Part shown: piece by piece, positions 7,504 through 18,387 of the stretch
Layout: every line of letters begins with the position of its first letter
Position numbering within the stretch: the stretch's first letter is position 1
Source: Methylotenera sp.
GTDB taxonomy: Bacteria; Pseudomonadota; Gammaproteobacteria; Burkholderiales; Methylophilaceae
Direction of reading: 5' to 3'
Assembly: GCF_029946165.1 (NCBI RefSeq)
Contig: NZ_JAQSDZ010000018.1
Location: forward strand, 62,001-126,000
Length of the DNA: 64,000 bases
The notes under the pieces: generated by a model
Database searches by the model: none
What the model saw: only the letters and a program-made list of their open reading frames with translations
What the model was told of the DNA's origin: nothing
Translations under genes and position numbers: made by a program

Positions 7504-8175
7504 CTAGTCACGCAGGCTGATCTCTGGCCAAGCTTGTTCTTTTGCATATGCTGTTAATATCTCGTCTGCATCTACCGCAACTGGGTTGGTCACCAACTGC
7601 ATCAATGGTAAATCATTGTGCGAATCACTGTAAAAATAGCTAACTTCGTAATCGCTTAATTTGCTAGCGCGCGCCTCTAACCACTGATTAAGGCGAATGA
7701 CTTTACCTTCTTTGAAAGTCGGCACGCCAGTTACGCCACCCGTATATTCACCATTCACCATTTCAGGGTCGCTGCCAAGTAAATGTTCAATGCCGTAAGC
7801 TGTGGCGATTGGTTTTGTGACAAAGCTATTGGTGGCGGTAATGATTACGCACAAATCACCTGCGGCTTTATGCTTATCTACCAAGGTTTGCGCTTTCTTT
7901 GTCATCATTGGGCGAATCACTTTATCCATATATTTCACATGCAGTTCATCTAAGAATTTTTTAGAATGCTCTGAAAGTGGCTTTAACTGAAATGCTAAAA
8001 ATTCTGTAATATTCAAGGAGCCATTTTTATAATCTTGATAAAACTGCTCGTTACGATCTTGATGTGTTTTTGCATCAAGCAAACCTTCACTGATTAAAAA
8101 TAAGCTCCAGTTGTAATCGCTATCGCCTGCAAGCAAAGTGTTGTCTAAATCAAATAGTGCTAAATTTTGTTTCAT
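7504..8175 (-). CDS. HAD-superfamily (class IB, SerB-like) phosphatase
   Basis: 223 residues. Motif I FDLDNTLLAGDSD (nucleophile Asp9, acid Asp11) starts the protein, motif II is in CVIITATNSF, and the motif IV region is FYSDSHNDLPLM. The helical cap between motifs I and II marks subclass C1/IB, shared with phosphoserine and histidinol-phosphate phosphatases. The exact substrate cannot be read from the sequence. It lies downstream of the DMT transporter on the same strand, about 55 bp away, and may be co-transcribed. Confidence 0.85.
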   Translation of the reverse strand: MKQNLALFDLDNTLLAGDSDYNWSLFLISEGLLDAKTHQDRNEQFYQDYKNGSLNITEFLAFQLKPLSEHSKKFLDELHVKYMDKVIRPMMTKKAQTLVDKHKAAGDLCVIITATNSFVTKPIATAYGIEHLLGSDPEMVNGEYTGGVTGVPTFKEGKVIRLNQWLEARASKLSDYEVSYFYSDSHNDLPLMQLVTNPVAVDADEILTAYAKEQAWPEISLRD

Positions 8176-8231
8176 ATTTAAGGTCTTTTTTAAAAATCTT
8201 TGTAAATTAAATTTTATAAGCTAAAGGCTAA

Positions 8232-9176
8232 TTAAACTTCTTTGCTAGTTTCCGATTCACTGCTTGCAGAAAGCACTAAGAAAACGCCAACCAGAATAAT
8301 TGCCAGCGCTATATATTCATTGGTAGTGACCTGCTCGTTCGCAAACCAAATACCAACAATGAACGCCACTACAGGGTTAACAAAAGTATTGCTACTCGCC
8401 ACTAAGGTGCGCACTGTTTTAAGTAGATATTGAAAAGCGCTATACGTCACCAAAGAGCCTAACACCACTAAAAATAACATGGCTAACCATGATTTATCAC
8501 TTATGTGATTTGGCCAAGTTTCACCAAAACCTAAACTTAGCGCAAAGGCGATTAACCCACCACATAGCATTTGGCAAGCCGCGCCCATTAAGCCTTGTGG
8601 CATAGGTAAGCGCTTACCCCATACAGAACCAAAAGACCAACTCGCCGCAGCAAACATTAATAACAAGGCACTCGTAATATCGCCTTTAAAACTACCGCCC
8701 AAGTTTAATAACACGATGCCGACAAAGCCGACTGCAATGCCAAGCCATTCCTGACGGGTAATTTTGTGCCCAAAAAATGATGAGAAAATCGCCATCCATA
8801 TAGGCGCAGTGGCAATTGAAAGCGCCGCAACGCTGGAAGATACGGTTAATTGAACATGTGTCACCGTACCATTACCCAACACAGGTAGCAAAAGACCTAT
8901 AACTGCCGCACCACGCCATTGGCCTAAAGTGGGCATTGGGCTACCTAACAAACGCATCACCACAAACAATATTGCACCAGCCAAGGTAAAGCGTAGCCCC
9001 ACCATTAGAAATGGTGGAAAACTTTCAATGGCAAAGCGAATAGCAAGATAAGTTGCACCCCAGAAAAAGTAGGTACAAAAGAGGCTAGATATGATTAATA
9101 AGGTTTGATTTTTATAAGACAAATCGATTTTTTTCAAAATATTCCTACCAATAAATTTGATAGGTGCATATAGCAT
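8232..9176 (-). CDS. DMT-family (EamA/YedA-like) transporter
   Basis: 314 residues if started at ATG 9176; a TTG at 9221 would add 15 residues with no benefit, and a start still further in, near the first hydrophobic helix, is possible. It has ten transmembrane helices in two EamA repeats, the first beginning CTYFFWGATYLAIRFAIESF, as in YedA. Such proteins export metabolites or amino acids across the inner membrane; the substrate is unknown. It sits between leuA and the HAD phosphatase on the same strand. Confidence 0.85.
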   Translation of the reverse strand: MLYAPIKFIGRNILKKIDLSYKNQTLLIISSLFCTYFFWGATYLAIRFAIESFPPFLMVGLRFTLAGAILFVVMRLLGSPMPTLGQWRGAAVIGLLLPVLGNGTVTHVQLTVSSSVAALSIATAPIWMAIFSSFFGHKITRQEWLGIAVGFVGIVLLNLGGSFKGDITSALLLMFAAASWSFGSVWGKRLPMPQGLMGAACQMLCGGLIAFALSLGFGETWPNHISDKSWLAMLFLVVLGSLVTYSAFQYLLKTVRTLVASSNTFVNPVVAFIVGIWFANEQVTTNEYIALAIILVGVFLVLSASSESETSKEV

Positions 9177-9296
9177 GGAAACTTTATTCACGTACTGAAT
9201 GCTAAACCAGAGCAAAGACAAGGCGCTTAACCGTAAACATTACTTATTGATACAGCAAGCGCCTACAACAAACACTATGCTCGTACTAAACCCTCG

Positions 9297-10865
9297 TTAC
9301 AACTGCGGATTAAGTTTCTCAGATTTCGTGTAAAGTTTATTCAAGCCATTTAAATAGGCTTTCGCTGAGGCAATCACAATATCCGTATCGGCGCCCTGCC
9401 CGTTTACAATACGCCCTCCTTTAGCCAAACGAACTGTCACTTCACCTTGCGCATCCGTGCCGCTGGTGATGTTATTAACTGAATATAACTGCAACTCTGC
9501 ACCACTATTCACTATATTTTCAATGGCTTTAAAGGTTGCATCTACAGGGCCGCCACCGTCGGCTTCGGCTTTCTTTTCTGTAGCATTATCTGAAATGGTC
9601 ACAAAAGCATGAGGCACTTCTCCTGTTTGTGAAGTCACTTGTAAGTAAACTAATTTGTAATTTTCTGAGGCCTCTTGAACAAACTCATCGCTCACCAAGG
9701 CGTGCAAGTCTTCATCAAATATTTCTGATTTTTTATCGGCCAAATTTTTAAATCTTGCGAAAGCGGCATTTAAAGCGTCTTCACTGGCCAACTCAATGCC
9801 CAATTCTTTCAAGCGAGTTCTAAAAGCATTTCTGCCAGACAATTTGCCCAAGGTTAATTTATTAGCATTCCAGCCCACATCTTCCGCACGCATAATTTCG
9901 TAAGTCTCGCGGTGCTTCAACACGCCATCTTGATGGATGCCGCTTTCATGGGCAAAGGCATTTGCACCCACAATCGCCTTGTTTGGTTGCACAGGGTAAC
10001 CTGTAATGCTTGAAACCAATTTACTAGCTGCTACGATTTGCGTTGCATCAATACGCGTAGTTAAATTAAAAACATCACTACGGGTTTTAATCGCCATCAC
10101 AACTTCTTCTAAACTGGCGTTGCCCGCGCGCTCACCCAAGCCGTTAATGGTACATTCCACTTGGCGTGCACCATTCATTACTGCGGCCAATGAGTTAGCC
10201 ACAGCCATGCCCAAATCGTTATGGCAATGCGTAGACCACACCACTTTGTCGCTATTTTTCACGCGCTTAATTAATGTTGCCATGCGCTCGCCCCAAGGTG
10301 CGGGGATTGAATAGCCAACTGTATCTGGTACGTTAATAGTCGTTGCACCCGCCTCAATAACCGCATCAAACACGCGTACTAAAAAGTCCATCTCTGAGCG
10401 AACTGCATCTTCGGCTGAAAACTCTACGTCTTTGGTATACTCCAACGCCCATTTAACAGCTTGCACGGCACGCTCGACCACTTGGTCTTCTGTCATGCGC
10501 AATTTGTTTTCCATGTGAATTTTGCTGGTAGCAATAAATGTATGAATGCGGCCACTTGCGGCATGTTTAATCGCTTCGCCTGCACGTCGCACATCATTTT
10601 CACTCGCTCGAGCCAAAGAACAAACCGTTGAGTTTTTAATGATTTTGGCGATTTCAGAAATCGATTCAAAATCACCTGGGCTTGCAGCGGCAAAGCCTGC
10701 TTCAATCACGTTAACTCCCAATTTTTCAAGTTGACGCGCAATACGGATTTTTTCCTCTTTGGTCATTGCGGCGCCTGGGCTTTGTTCGCCATCGCGCAAA
10801 GTGGTGTCAAAAATAATAATTTGATCTTGTTTAGCTACTTGATTCATCGCTGTGTTCATGGTCAT
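9297..10865 (-). CDS. leuA: 2-isopropylmalate synthase
   Basis: 522 residues, the long LeuA form. It catalyses acetyl-CoA plus 2-oxoisovalerate to 2-isopropylmalate, the committed step of leucine synthesis. Visible are [14 protein letters not shown] (metal Asp and catalytic Arg), the [10 protein letters not shown] metal site, [14 protein letters not shown], and a C-terminal allosteric LeuA dimer domain (from about residue 390) that senses leucine. It is downstream of pssA on the same strand after a 360-bp spacer, a linkage common in betaproteobacteria. ATG start; a second ATG follows two codons later. Confidence 0.97.
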   Translation of the reverse strand: MTMNTAMNQVAKQDQIIIFDTTLRDGEQSPGAAMTKEEKIRIARQLEKLGVNVIEAGFAAASPGDFESISEIAKIIKNSTVCSLARASENDVRRAGEAIKHAASGRIHTFIATSKIHMENKLRMTEDQVVERAVQAVKWALEYTKDVEFSAEDAVRSEMDFLVRVFDAVIEAGATTINVPDTVGYSIPAPWGERMATLIKRVKNSDKVVWSTHCHNDLGMAVANSLAAVMNGARQVECTINGLGERAGNASLEEVVMAIKTRSDVFNLTTRIDATQIVAASKLVSSITGYPVQPNKAIVGANAFAHESGIHQDGVLKHRETYEIMRAEDVGWNANKLTLGKLSGRNAFRTRLKELGIELASEDALNAAFARFKNLADKKSEIFDEDLHALVSDEFVQEASENYKLVYLQVTSQTGEVPHAFVTISDNATEKKAEADGGGPVDATFKAIENIVNSGAELQLYSVNNITSGTDAQGEVTVRLAKGGRIVNGQGADTDIVIASAKAYLNGLNKLYTKSEKLNPQL

Positions 10866-11225
10866 TACCTATCTTTTATTCTGTTTAATTTTAGCGCTAT
10901 TTAACTCAAATGCATTGAGCACAAATAATAGCATTTCGCTGCGATTATTACGCAACGGCATTTAATACAATGGGGTGTGGGGGTTTAGTTTGCGCGCTAG
11001 CGCAGGTTGTTGCTACGGAGCGCAGCAGTACGTAACGCAAAAAGTTTACGCAATAACAATGCGCTAGCGATAACGCTAGCCGCATAAATAACTGATGAAA
11101 TATGTGAAATAAACATAGTGATAGAAATATAGTATTTTTTACAAAGTTGTGCAAGTGATTAATTTGACTGACTCAAGTTCAAATCACTAGTGTTTTGCGA
11201 AATCCCAAAATACGTAGCTAACGAT
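10866..11225. other. leuA upstream spacer with GCTAGC palindromes
   Basis: No confident gene. The 10991-11085 part contains several short palindromes built around GCGCTAGCGC/GCTAGC and can fold into alternative hairpins. A Leu-rich 68-codon frame runs toward leuA on the minus strand (11154 to 10948) and could be a leader peptide, but its codon use and repeats make this weak. Confidence 0.4.
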
Positions 11226-12035
11226 TTACTCAGGTTTAACTTTCTCAAATTTTTCCATTACCCACATGACGTAACCTGACAACGCATAAGAGGCCATCAC
11301 GAACAACAAGACCTCTGGCGGGCTGTATGAAATCAACACTATCACCAACATAATGGCCAAAATAACAAAAAATGGCACGCTTTCTTTTAGGTTGATGTCT
11401 TTACCACTGTAATAGCGTAAATCACTCACCATAGAAAGGCCAGCAAATATAGTTAAACCCCAAGCCATCCATTTCCATTGCAATACACCAAAGAACACAT
11501 CGCGGCCACTCACGCCGTATTCGTATGAAACCCATACAAAGCCAGCCAGCAACGCAGCTGCGCCAGGGCTTGGTAAGCCTTGAAAATAGCGTTTATCTTG
11601 ATTATCATCTTCTAATTTAGTGTTAAATCTAGCTAATCGCAAGGCAGCACAAGCACAATAAGTAAAAGCCGCAAGCCAGCCCAGTTTACCCAACGGCTTT
11701 AATGCCCATATATATAGAATAAGTGCAGGTGCCACGCCAAAAGACACCATATCTGAAAGGCTATCATATTCTGCACCAAAAGCGCTTTGAGTATTAGTCA
11801 TGCGGGCTACACGACCATCTAGGCCATCTAATACCATCGCTACAAATACCGCAATTGCGGCAAGCTCAAAGTTTCCATTCATGGCCTGCACAATGGCAAA
11901 AAAACCTGAAAACAGTGCAGCGGAAGTAAACAAATTTGGCAATAAATAAATGCCGCGTTGGCGCAATGTGGCGCTATCGCTGTCTCTACGCTTTGTTTTC
12001 TCGCTATATTCAATCTTGTCGTTAGGTTCAGCCAT
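11226..12035 (-). CDS. pssA: CDP-diacylglycerol-serine O-phosphatidyltransferase
   Basis: 269 residues. The CDP-alcohol phosphotransferase signature is complete: Asp73-Gly74, Ala77-Arg78, Gly87, Asp91 and Asp95 (segment DGRVARMTNTQSAFGAEYD). It makes phosphatidylserine from CDP-diacylglycerol and serine at the inner membrane, the first step toward phosphatidylethanolamine. Seven or eight hydrophobic helices follow a charged N-terminus, as in the membrane-bound type II PssA. It lies 53 bp after cdsA, which makes its substrate, so the two form a phospholipid operon with the acyltransferase upstream. Confidence 0.95.
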   Translation of the reverse strand: MAEPNDKIEYSEKTKRRDSDSATLRQRGIYLLPNLFTSAALFSGFFAIVQAMNGNFELAAIAVFVAMVLDGLDGRVARMTNTQSAFGAEYDSLSDMVSFGVAPALILYIWALKPLGKLGWLAAFTYCACAALRLARFNTKLEDDNQDKRYFQGLPSPGAAALLAGFVWVSYEYGVSGRDVFFGVLQWKWMAWGLTIFAGLSMVSDLRYYSGKDINLKESVPFFVILAIMLVIVLISYSPPEVLLFVMASYALSGYVMWVMEKFEKVKPE

Positions 12036-12088
12036 GCGTGGAAATCTTCAATAAATTAAGTTGAGTTGTAATAATAAACACTTTTTAC

Positions 12089-13081
12089 TTAAGGCGTAAA
12101 ATAATAACGCACTAAGTGAAAGAAAACTGGCGCAGCAAAACTCACTGAATCCATTCTATCTAACATGCCGCCGTGACCTTCTATCATATTACCCCAATCC
12201 TTAGCACCTAAACTTCGTTTAATGGCAGACATTACTAAGCCGCCCAAAAAGCCCATCGTTACGATAACCGTAGCCATGCCTGCGCTTTGTATTGGTGTAA
12301 ATGGCGTAATCCACCATAAACCAGTTCCGACTAAAATCGTAGATAAACCCCCGCCAATCAGACCTTCCAGCGTCTTATTCGGGCTAACGATAGGTGCAAC
12401 TTTTGTTTTACCAAACAAGTTACCGAAGACATATTGCAACACATCGCTCAATTGAACGATTAGCAAAAAGTAAAACAACAGTAAGGTATTTTGACCTTCA
12501 AAGTTTGTAATTGTTAGCAAAAGCAAGGCGGGTGCATGGCTGATGCAATATATGGCAATCATCACGCCCCATTGAATTTTGGCTGCACGCTCTAAGAAAT
12601 GCTCAGTGTCCTGCGCTAGCACTGAAATTGAAGGCATCAATAAAAAAGCATAAACCGGAATCAGCACACTAAACAAGCCGTACCAATCGGAGTAAATCAA
12701 ATAATAATGTAAAGGTATTAACAGAAAGAAAGCCAACGATAAGGTGCGATGATCGCCTGCGCGCGTTGGTGTAAGTGTCATAAACTCACGCAGTGCAAAA
12801 TACGAAATAAAACCAAATAGAATAATGGTGCCCAACTTGCCTGCCAAAAAGGCTATAACAAGAATTGCCACCATTACCCACCAAGCATTCACCCTAGAAA
12901 CAAGGTTATTAATCAGCTTTAAAGATTTTTCTAACGGGTTATTTTTGGCTAATGTCTTGCGCTTTAGCGCCCAACCAATAATGGAAGCAACAAGCAATAA
13001 TGTAGCTACCGCACTAATAAGCCAATAAAATTTATGTGTTGGGTCTAGCGTTACAAGCGTGTTAGCAAGCTCAGTTAACAT
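12089..13081 (-). CDS. cdsA: Phosphatidate cytidylyltransferase
   Basis: 330 residues, polytopic. The CdsA signature is near the C-terminus: SAIKRSLGAKDWGNMIEGHG leading into HGGMLDRMD (303-311), with the metal-binding Asp residues; SPNKTLEGLIGGG is a second family motif. It converts phosphatidic acid and CTP to CDP-diacylglycerol at the inner membrane. It carries an N-terminal extension of one or two helices compared with the shortest CdsA proteins. It sits between the PlsC-like acyltransferase (27 bp upstream) and pssA, a compact phospholipid-synthesis operon. Confidence 0.95.
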   Translation of the reverse strand: MLTELANTLVTLDPTHKFYWLISAVATLLLVASIIGWALKRKTLAKNNPLEKSLKLINNLVSRVNAWWVMVAILVIAFLAGKLGTIILFGFISYFALREFMTLTPTRAGDHRTLSLAFFLLIPLHYYLIYSDWYGLFSVLIPVYAFLLMPSISVLAQDTEHFLERAAKIQWGVMIAIYCISHAPALLLLTITNFEGQNTLLLFYFLLIVQLSDVLQYVFGNLFGKTKVAPIVSPNKTLEGLIGGGLSTILVGTGLWWITPFTPIQSAGMATVIVTMGFLGGLVMSAIKRSLGAKDWGNMIEGHGGMLDRMDSVSFAAPVFFHLVRYYFTP

Positions 13082-13107
13082 ATTTCTACTCTCATAAATA
13101 ATTTACC

Positions 13108-13713
13108 CTAAATCAAACTCAGTATTGCAGCACGAGCGCGCGTTAAAAATGTCTTTTTATGCTCATCTGCTTGCCATGTAAGAGTGGCACCGAAACGCAC
13201 CGTACAAATTAACGGTACCGGTAAATAACTACCCTTAGGCATGCTGCGATGCAGTGTATCCAAATAAACAGGGATGAGTTTCACCTCAGGAAAGGCCTCT
13301 GCCAAATGATACAAACCACCTTTAAAATCGCTAGGTTCAGCCTGCGCCTTACGAGTGCCTTCTGGAAAAAGAATCAAAGAATCACCCGCTGCAAGTGCGG
13401 CTAGTAGCGGCGCTAATGGATCACTATGGCGCGAAACTTCCCGCTCAATTAACACTGCATTCAGCACTTTTAATGCAATAAATTGTTTAACTTTGCCGCG
13501 CCCCCAGTAATCCTTAGCGGCTACTGGTCTGGTTTTTGCGCGAATATTTGCAGGTAATGCGACCCATAAAGCCAGTGTATCTAAATGACTAGTGTGATTA
13601 GTAAAATAAATACTTTGTGCAAAACTAGGCGCAGCACCCACCCAGCGCGGATGAGCGCCGACTAATAGCCTAACTAAAGCTATCATGGCTAATCGGGTAA
13701 TATTTATGAGCAT
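13108..13713 (-). CDS. 1-acyl-glycerol-3-phosphate acyltransferase family protein (PlsC-like)
   Basis: 201 residues, short for PlsC. The acyltransferase box HTSHLD (His40, Asp45) and FPEGTR (116-121) are intact, so it should transfer an acyl chain to a glycerophospholipid or related acceptor at the membrane. An N-terminal hydrophobic helix is present. Immediate co-orientation with cdsA and pssA supports making phosphatidic acid. The short length leaves room for another acceptor. Confidence 0.85.
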   Translation of the reverse strand: MLINITRLAMIALVRLLVGAHPRWVGAAPSFAQSIYFTNHTSHLDTLALWVALPANIRAKTRPVAAKDYWGRGKVKQFIALKVLNAVLIEREVSRHSDPLAPLLAALAAGDSLILFPEGTRKAQAEPSDFKGGLYHLAEAFPEVKLIPVYLDTLHRSMPKGSYLPVPLICTVRFGATLTWQADEHKKTFLTRARAAILSLI

Positions 13714-13789
13714 ATTGGCTAAGTTAATGAATCAACATTGAATTTTTATAGCTTTTTATTGTGGTTTATTGATACAAAAATGAGTATAG

Positions 13790-14953
<1,164 letters not shown>

Positions 14954-15051
14954 ATAACGCTAGAGTGACGAGTCTGCAATAAATAACAGTCTGTGCTAAA
15001 ATCCGAAGCTAATTTTTACAATATCCAGTTCATTTTTAAAGAGAGTTCAAC

Positions 15052-15369
15052 GTGTTTATTTCAAATGCATACGCAGCAAGCGCTACAACAGGTAGCGATT
15101 TAATGAGTTTTCTTCCACTCGTTGTTATTTTTGTATTGTTTTTCTTCATGATCATTCGTCCGCAAATGAAAGCAGCAAAAGTACAGCGCGAAATGATTAC
15201 CGCTTTGCAAAAAGGTGATGAAGTGGTAACCAGCGGCGGCATTGTAGGCAAAGTGACTAAAGTAACCGAGTCTTTTGTGAGCCTTGAGATTGCCGCTAAT
15301 ACTGAAATTACTGTGCAAAAACAAGCGGTACAAAGCGCTCTACCAAAAGGTACGATTAAGAGCATTTAA
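15052..15369 (+). CDS. yajC: Sec translocon accessory protein YajC
   Basis: 105 residues with one transmembrane helix (about 20-37, LPLVVIFVLFFFMIIRPQMK) and a cytoplasmic basic/beta domain. The start is GTG 15052, preceded by AAAGAGAG. It is a component of the SecDF-YajC holotranslocon complex. It lies between tgt and secD in one operon. Confidence 0.95.
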   Translation: MFISNAYAASATTGSDLMSFLPLVVIFVLFFFMIIRPQMKAAKVQREMITALQKGDEVVTSGGIVGKVTKVTESFVSLEIAANTEITVQKQAVQSALPKGTIKSI

Positions 15370-15424
15370 CCACTACAGATTTAAGCCTTTTTCAACACCA
15401 CAACGTTATTAAATAGAGCTAACT

Positions 15425-17269
15425 ATGAACCGCTATCCAATGTGGAAAAACATCCTTGTTGCAGTCATGATTTTGATTGGGCTGATTTACACGATTCCAA
15501 ATTTCTTTGGTGAATCTCCAGCCGTACAGATCACTCCTGCCAAAAGTACCACCAAGCTTGATTCAGCTTTACTGAGCAAAGTTGAGGATATTTTTAAGCA
15601 AGAGAAAATCGAATACGATGGCGTATATCAAGATGCACGTGGTGTTAAAGCCCGCTTTAATAACACCGATACTCAAATCCGCGCTAAAGATGTGCTTCAA
15701 GCAAATTTAGGCTCTGATTACACAGTTGCGTTAAACTTACTTTCTCGATCACCAGACTGGTTGCGTAGCTTGGGTGCTAAACCTATGTACTTGGGTTTAG
15801 ATTTACGTGGTGGCGTGCACTTTTTAATGCAAGTAGATATGAAAGCCGCATTAAGTAAAGCGGCTGAACGTTTTGTAGGTGATTTCAAAATTGCACTGCG
15901 TAAAGAGCGTATTTCTTACGTTGGCGTATCGCGCGAAGGTGAGACAGTGCAAATTCGTTTTAATAACACGGATGAGTTAACTAAAGCCCGAGCACTGATT
16001 GCAAAAGAATATCCTAACTTAACACTTGAAGAATCAACCATTGGCGAAGAAAAAACTTTAAAGGCTTCACTTAATTTAGTTGAGCAAAAATCAATTCAAG
16101 ATTTTGCTATTAAACAAAATATTCAAACACTACATAATCGTATCAACGAATTAGGGGTAGCGGAACCCATCATTCAACAACAAGGTGCTGACCGCGTAGT
16201 TGTCCAGTTGCCTGGCGTACAAGATACTGCAAAAGCGAAAGAAATTTTAGGTCGTACTGCGACACTAGAAATTCGTATGGTTGATGAAGAAAAAAGCGAT
16301 GCGGCTACATTAGAAAAAGCTGAAAAAGGTCAAGCTCCGATAGGGGACGATGTATTTAAAGATCGTGATGGTCGCGCAGTTTTGGTTAAAAAGAACGTAG
16401 TACTAACTGGTGATTACATTACTGATGCAGGCCCAGGCGTAGATGGTCAATCAGGCAGATCAACCGTTAATGTTACCTTAGATGCTCGCGGTGCACGTAT
16501 TTTTCAGCAAGTGACTCGTGAAAACGTGGGCAAACGCATGGCGATATTGCTAATTGAAAAAGGCAGTACCGAGGTGATTACCGCTCCAACAATTAACGAA
16601 GAAATTGGTGGTGGTCGTGTACAAATTTCAGGTATGGCAAACACACAAGAAGCTACTGACGTTGCCTTACTGCTGCGTGCTGGTGCGCTTGCAGCGCCTA
16701 TGGATATCGTTGAAGAACGTACCGTTGGCCCTAGTATGGGACAAGACAATATCACTCGCGGCATCCATTCAACGCTATGGGGGTTTGCCGCAATTGCAGT
16801 GATGATGATTGTTTACTACTTAGCATTTGGTGCAGTTTCAGTAACAGCGCTAGCGATTAACCTGCTACTTCTGGTTGCGATTTTATCTATGTTACAAGCA
16901 ACCCTTACCCTGCCAGGCTTGGCGGCGATTGCCCTAGCACTTGGTATGGCAATTGATGCTAACGTGTTAATTAACGAACGTATTCGTGAAGAAATGCGTA
17001 ATGGCAACACGCCACAAGCTAGCATTCATGCTGGATACGAGCGCGCATGGGATACCATTTTAGACTCAAACGTAACGACGTTGATTGCAGGTTTGGCCTT
17101 ATTCATGTTTGGTACAGGCCCAATTAAAGGCTTTGCGGTAGTTCACGTGTTGGGTATTTTGACTTCCATGTTTAGTGCTGTGCTGGTATCTCGTGCATTG
17201 GTAAACTTCATTTACGGTTATCGCCGTAAGCTTACCAAGCTGTCAATTGGTCAAATCTACAAAGCTTAA
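15425..17269 (+). CDS. secD: Protein translocase subunit SecD
   Basis: 614 residues, six transmembrane helices: one N-terminal and five in the C-terminal half, separated by a large periplasmic domain. LGLDLRGGVHFLMQ is the family motif of the P1 base, and AIALALGMAIDANVLINERI with its buried Asp belongs to the proton path. SecDF uses the proton-motive force to pull preproteins out of SecYEG. The gene follows yajC by 55 bp and precedes secF by 33 bp. Confidence 0.97.
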   Translation: MNRYPMWKNILVAVMILIGLIYTIPNFFGESPAVQITPAKSTTKLDSALLSKVEDIFKQEKIEYDGVYQDARGVKARFNNTDTQIRAKDVLQANLGSDYTVALNLLSRSPDWLRSLGAKPMYLGLDLRGGVHFLMQVDMKAALSKAAERFVGDFKIALRKERISYVGVSREGETVQIRFNNTDELTKARALIAKEYPNLTLEESTIGEEKTLKASLNLVEQKSIQDFAIKQNIQTLHNRINELGVAEPIIQQQGADRVVVQLPGVQDTAKAKEILGRTATLEIRMVDEEKSDAATLEKAEKGQAPIGDDVFKDRDGRAVLVKKNVVLTGDYITDAGPGVDGQSGRSTVNVTLDARGARIFQQVTRENVGKRMAILLIEKGSTEVITAPTINEEIGGGRVQISGMANTQEATDVALLLRAGALAAPMDIVEERTVGPSMGQDNITRGIHSTLWGFAAIAVMMIVYYLAFGAVSVTALAINLLLLVAILSMLQATLTLPGLAAIALALGMAIDANVLINERIREEMRNGNTPQASIHAGYERAWDTILDSNVTTLIAGLALFMFGTGPIKGFAVVHVLGILTSMFSAVLVSRALVNFIYGYRRKLTKLSIGQIYKA

Positions 17270-17302
17270 GCGCAAACTTTTTAAAAGATTAGAGTAAATA
17301 CT

Positions 17303-18271
17303 ATGGAATTATTTAGAATCAAAAAAGATATTCCCTTTATGAGTTACGGTCGCCTAACGACCGCAATTTCATTAGTGACTTTCATATTGGCCGTTTTATT
17401 TTTAGCCACTCGCGGCTTAAATTTTGGCGTAGATTTCACTGGCGGCACGGTAATGGAAGTGAACTATCCGAAAGCGGCGAATTTGGATAGTGTTCGCAAA
17501 GCGGTAGATAGCATAGGTTTAAAAGAAGCCACAGTACAAAACTTCGGCTCAAGCCATGATGTATTGATTCGCTTACCTGCTAAAGCTGGCGTTTCAGTGG
17601 CTAAACTTTCAGAGGAAGTGAAAACGGCATTAGTAGCAGCAGATGCTACTGCTGAAATTCGCCGTGTAGAAGCTGTGGGCGCTCAAGTGGGTGATGAACT
17701 TTATGAAAACGGTGCGTTAGCACTATTTTTCGTCAGCTTAGGCATCATGCTTTATTTGTGGTTACGTTTTGAATGGCGCTTCGCGGTGGCTGCGATTATC
17801 GCTAACATGCATGACGTGGTGATTATTTTAGGCTTCTTTGCGTTCTTTCAATGGGAATTCAACCTAACGGTATTGGCCGCGATTCTTGCTGTGCTAGGCT
17901 ATTCAGTGAATGAATCAGTCGTGGTGTTTGACCGAGTACGCGAAAACTTCCGCAAAATGCGTAAAGCTAGCGTGGTTCAAGTCATTGATAACGCGATTAC
18001 TCGCACGATGTCACGTACAATTATTACTCACACCATGACACAGACTATGGTTGGCTCAATGCTATTGTTCGGCGGCGAAGTCTTGCATAACTTTGCATTA
18101 GCACTAACAATTGGTATTTTGTTCGGCATTTACTCATCAGTATTGGTTGCTTGCCCAATCGCCATGTGGTTAGGCGTTAATCGTGCCAACTTAATTGGTG
18201 ATGTTGAGAAAAAAGAAGGCGCAAAAAAAGAAGTAGTAGTTGAGCCAGATCCTTCTGAATTCGCATCCTAA
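17303..18271 (+). CDS. secF: Protein translocase subunit SecF
   Basis: 322 residues with six transmembrane helices. The FGVDFTGGTVMEV motif after helix 1 and LGYSVNESVVVFDRVREN in helix 4 are diagnostic. It pairs with SecD to form the PMF-driven motor. The charged C-terminal tail is rich in Lys/Glu. A strong terminator follows. Confidence 0.97.
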   Translation: MELFRIKKDIPFMSYGRLTTAISLVTFILAVLFLATRGLNFGVDFTGGTVMEVNYPKAANLDSVRKAVDSIGLKEATVQNFGSSHDVLIRLPAKAGVSVAKLSEEVKTALVAADATAEIRRVEAVGAQVGDELYENGALALFFVSLGIMLYLWLRFEWRFAVAAIIANMHDVVIILGFFAFFQWEFNLTVLAAILAVLGYSVNESVVVFDRVRENFRKMRKASVVQVIDNAITRTMSRTIITHTMTQTMVGSMLLFGGEVLHNFALALTIGILFGIYSSVLVACPIAMWLGVNRANLIGDVEKKEGAKKEVVVEPDPSEFAS

Positions 18272-18295
18272 GCTTTTTATAAACTTTAAATAAAC

Positions 18296-18327
18296 AATCA
18301 AGTGCAGAAAAATTGCACTTGATTTCT
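18296..18327 (+). terminator. Terminator of the tgt-yajC-secDF operon
   Basis: AATCAAGTGCA (18296-18306) pairs with 18314-18324 around a 7-nt A-rich loop, then TCTTAT. It lies 24 bp after the secF stop. Confidence 0.75.
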
Positions 18328-18387
18328 TATCCCCCCGCCATATACACTCTCTTTTCCCACTCAAAAGACACCCTTTGGTAGATCCCT

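Noticed and set aside
10948-11154. A 68-codon minus-strand gene before leuA
   Set aside because: It runs over short GCTAGC palindromes and its composition is unlike nearby genes. Kept only as a low-interest leader-peptide idea.
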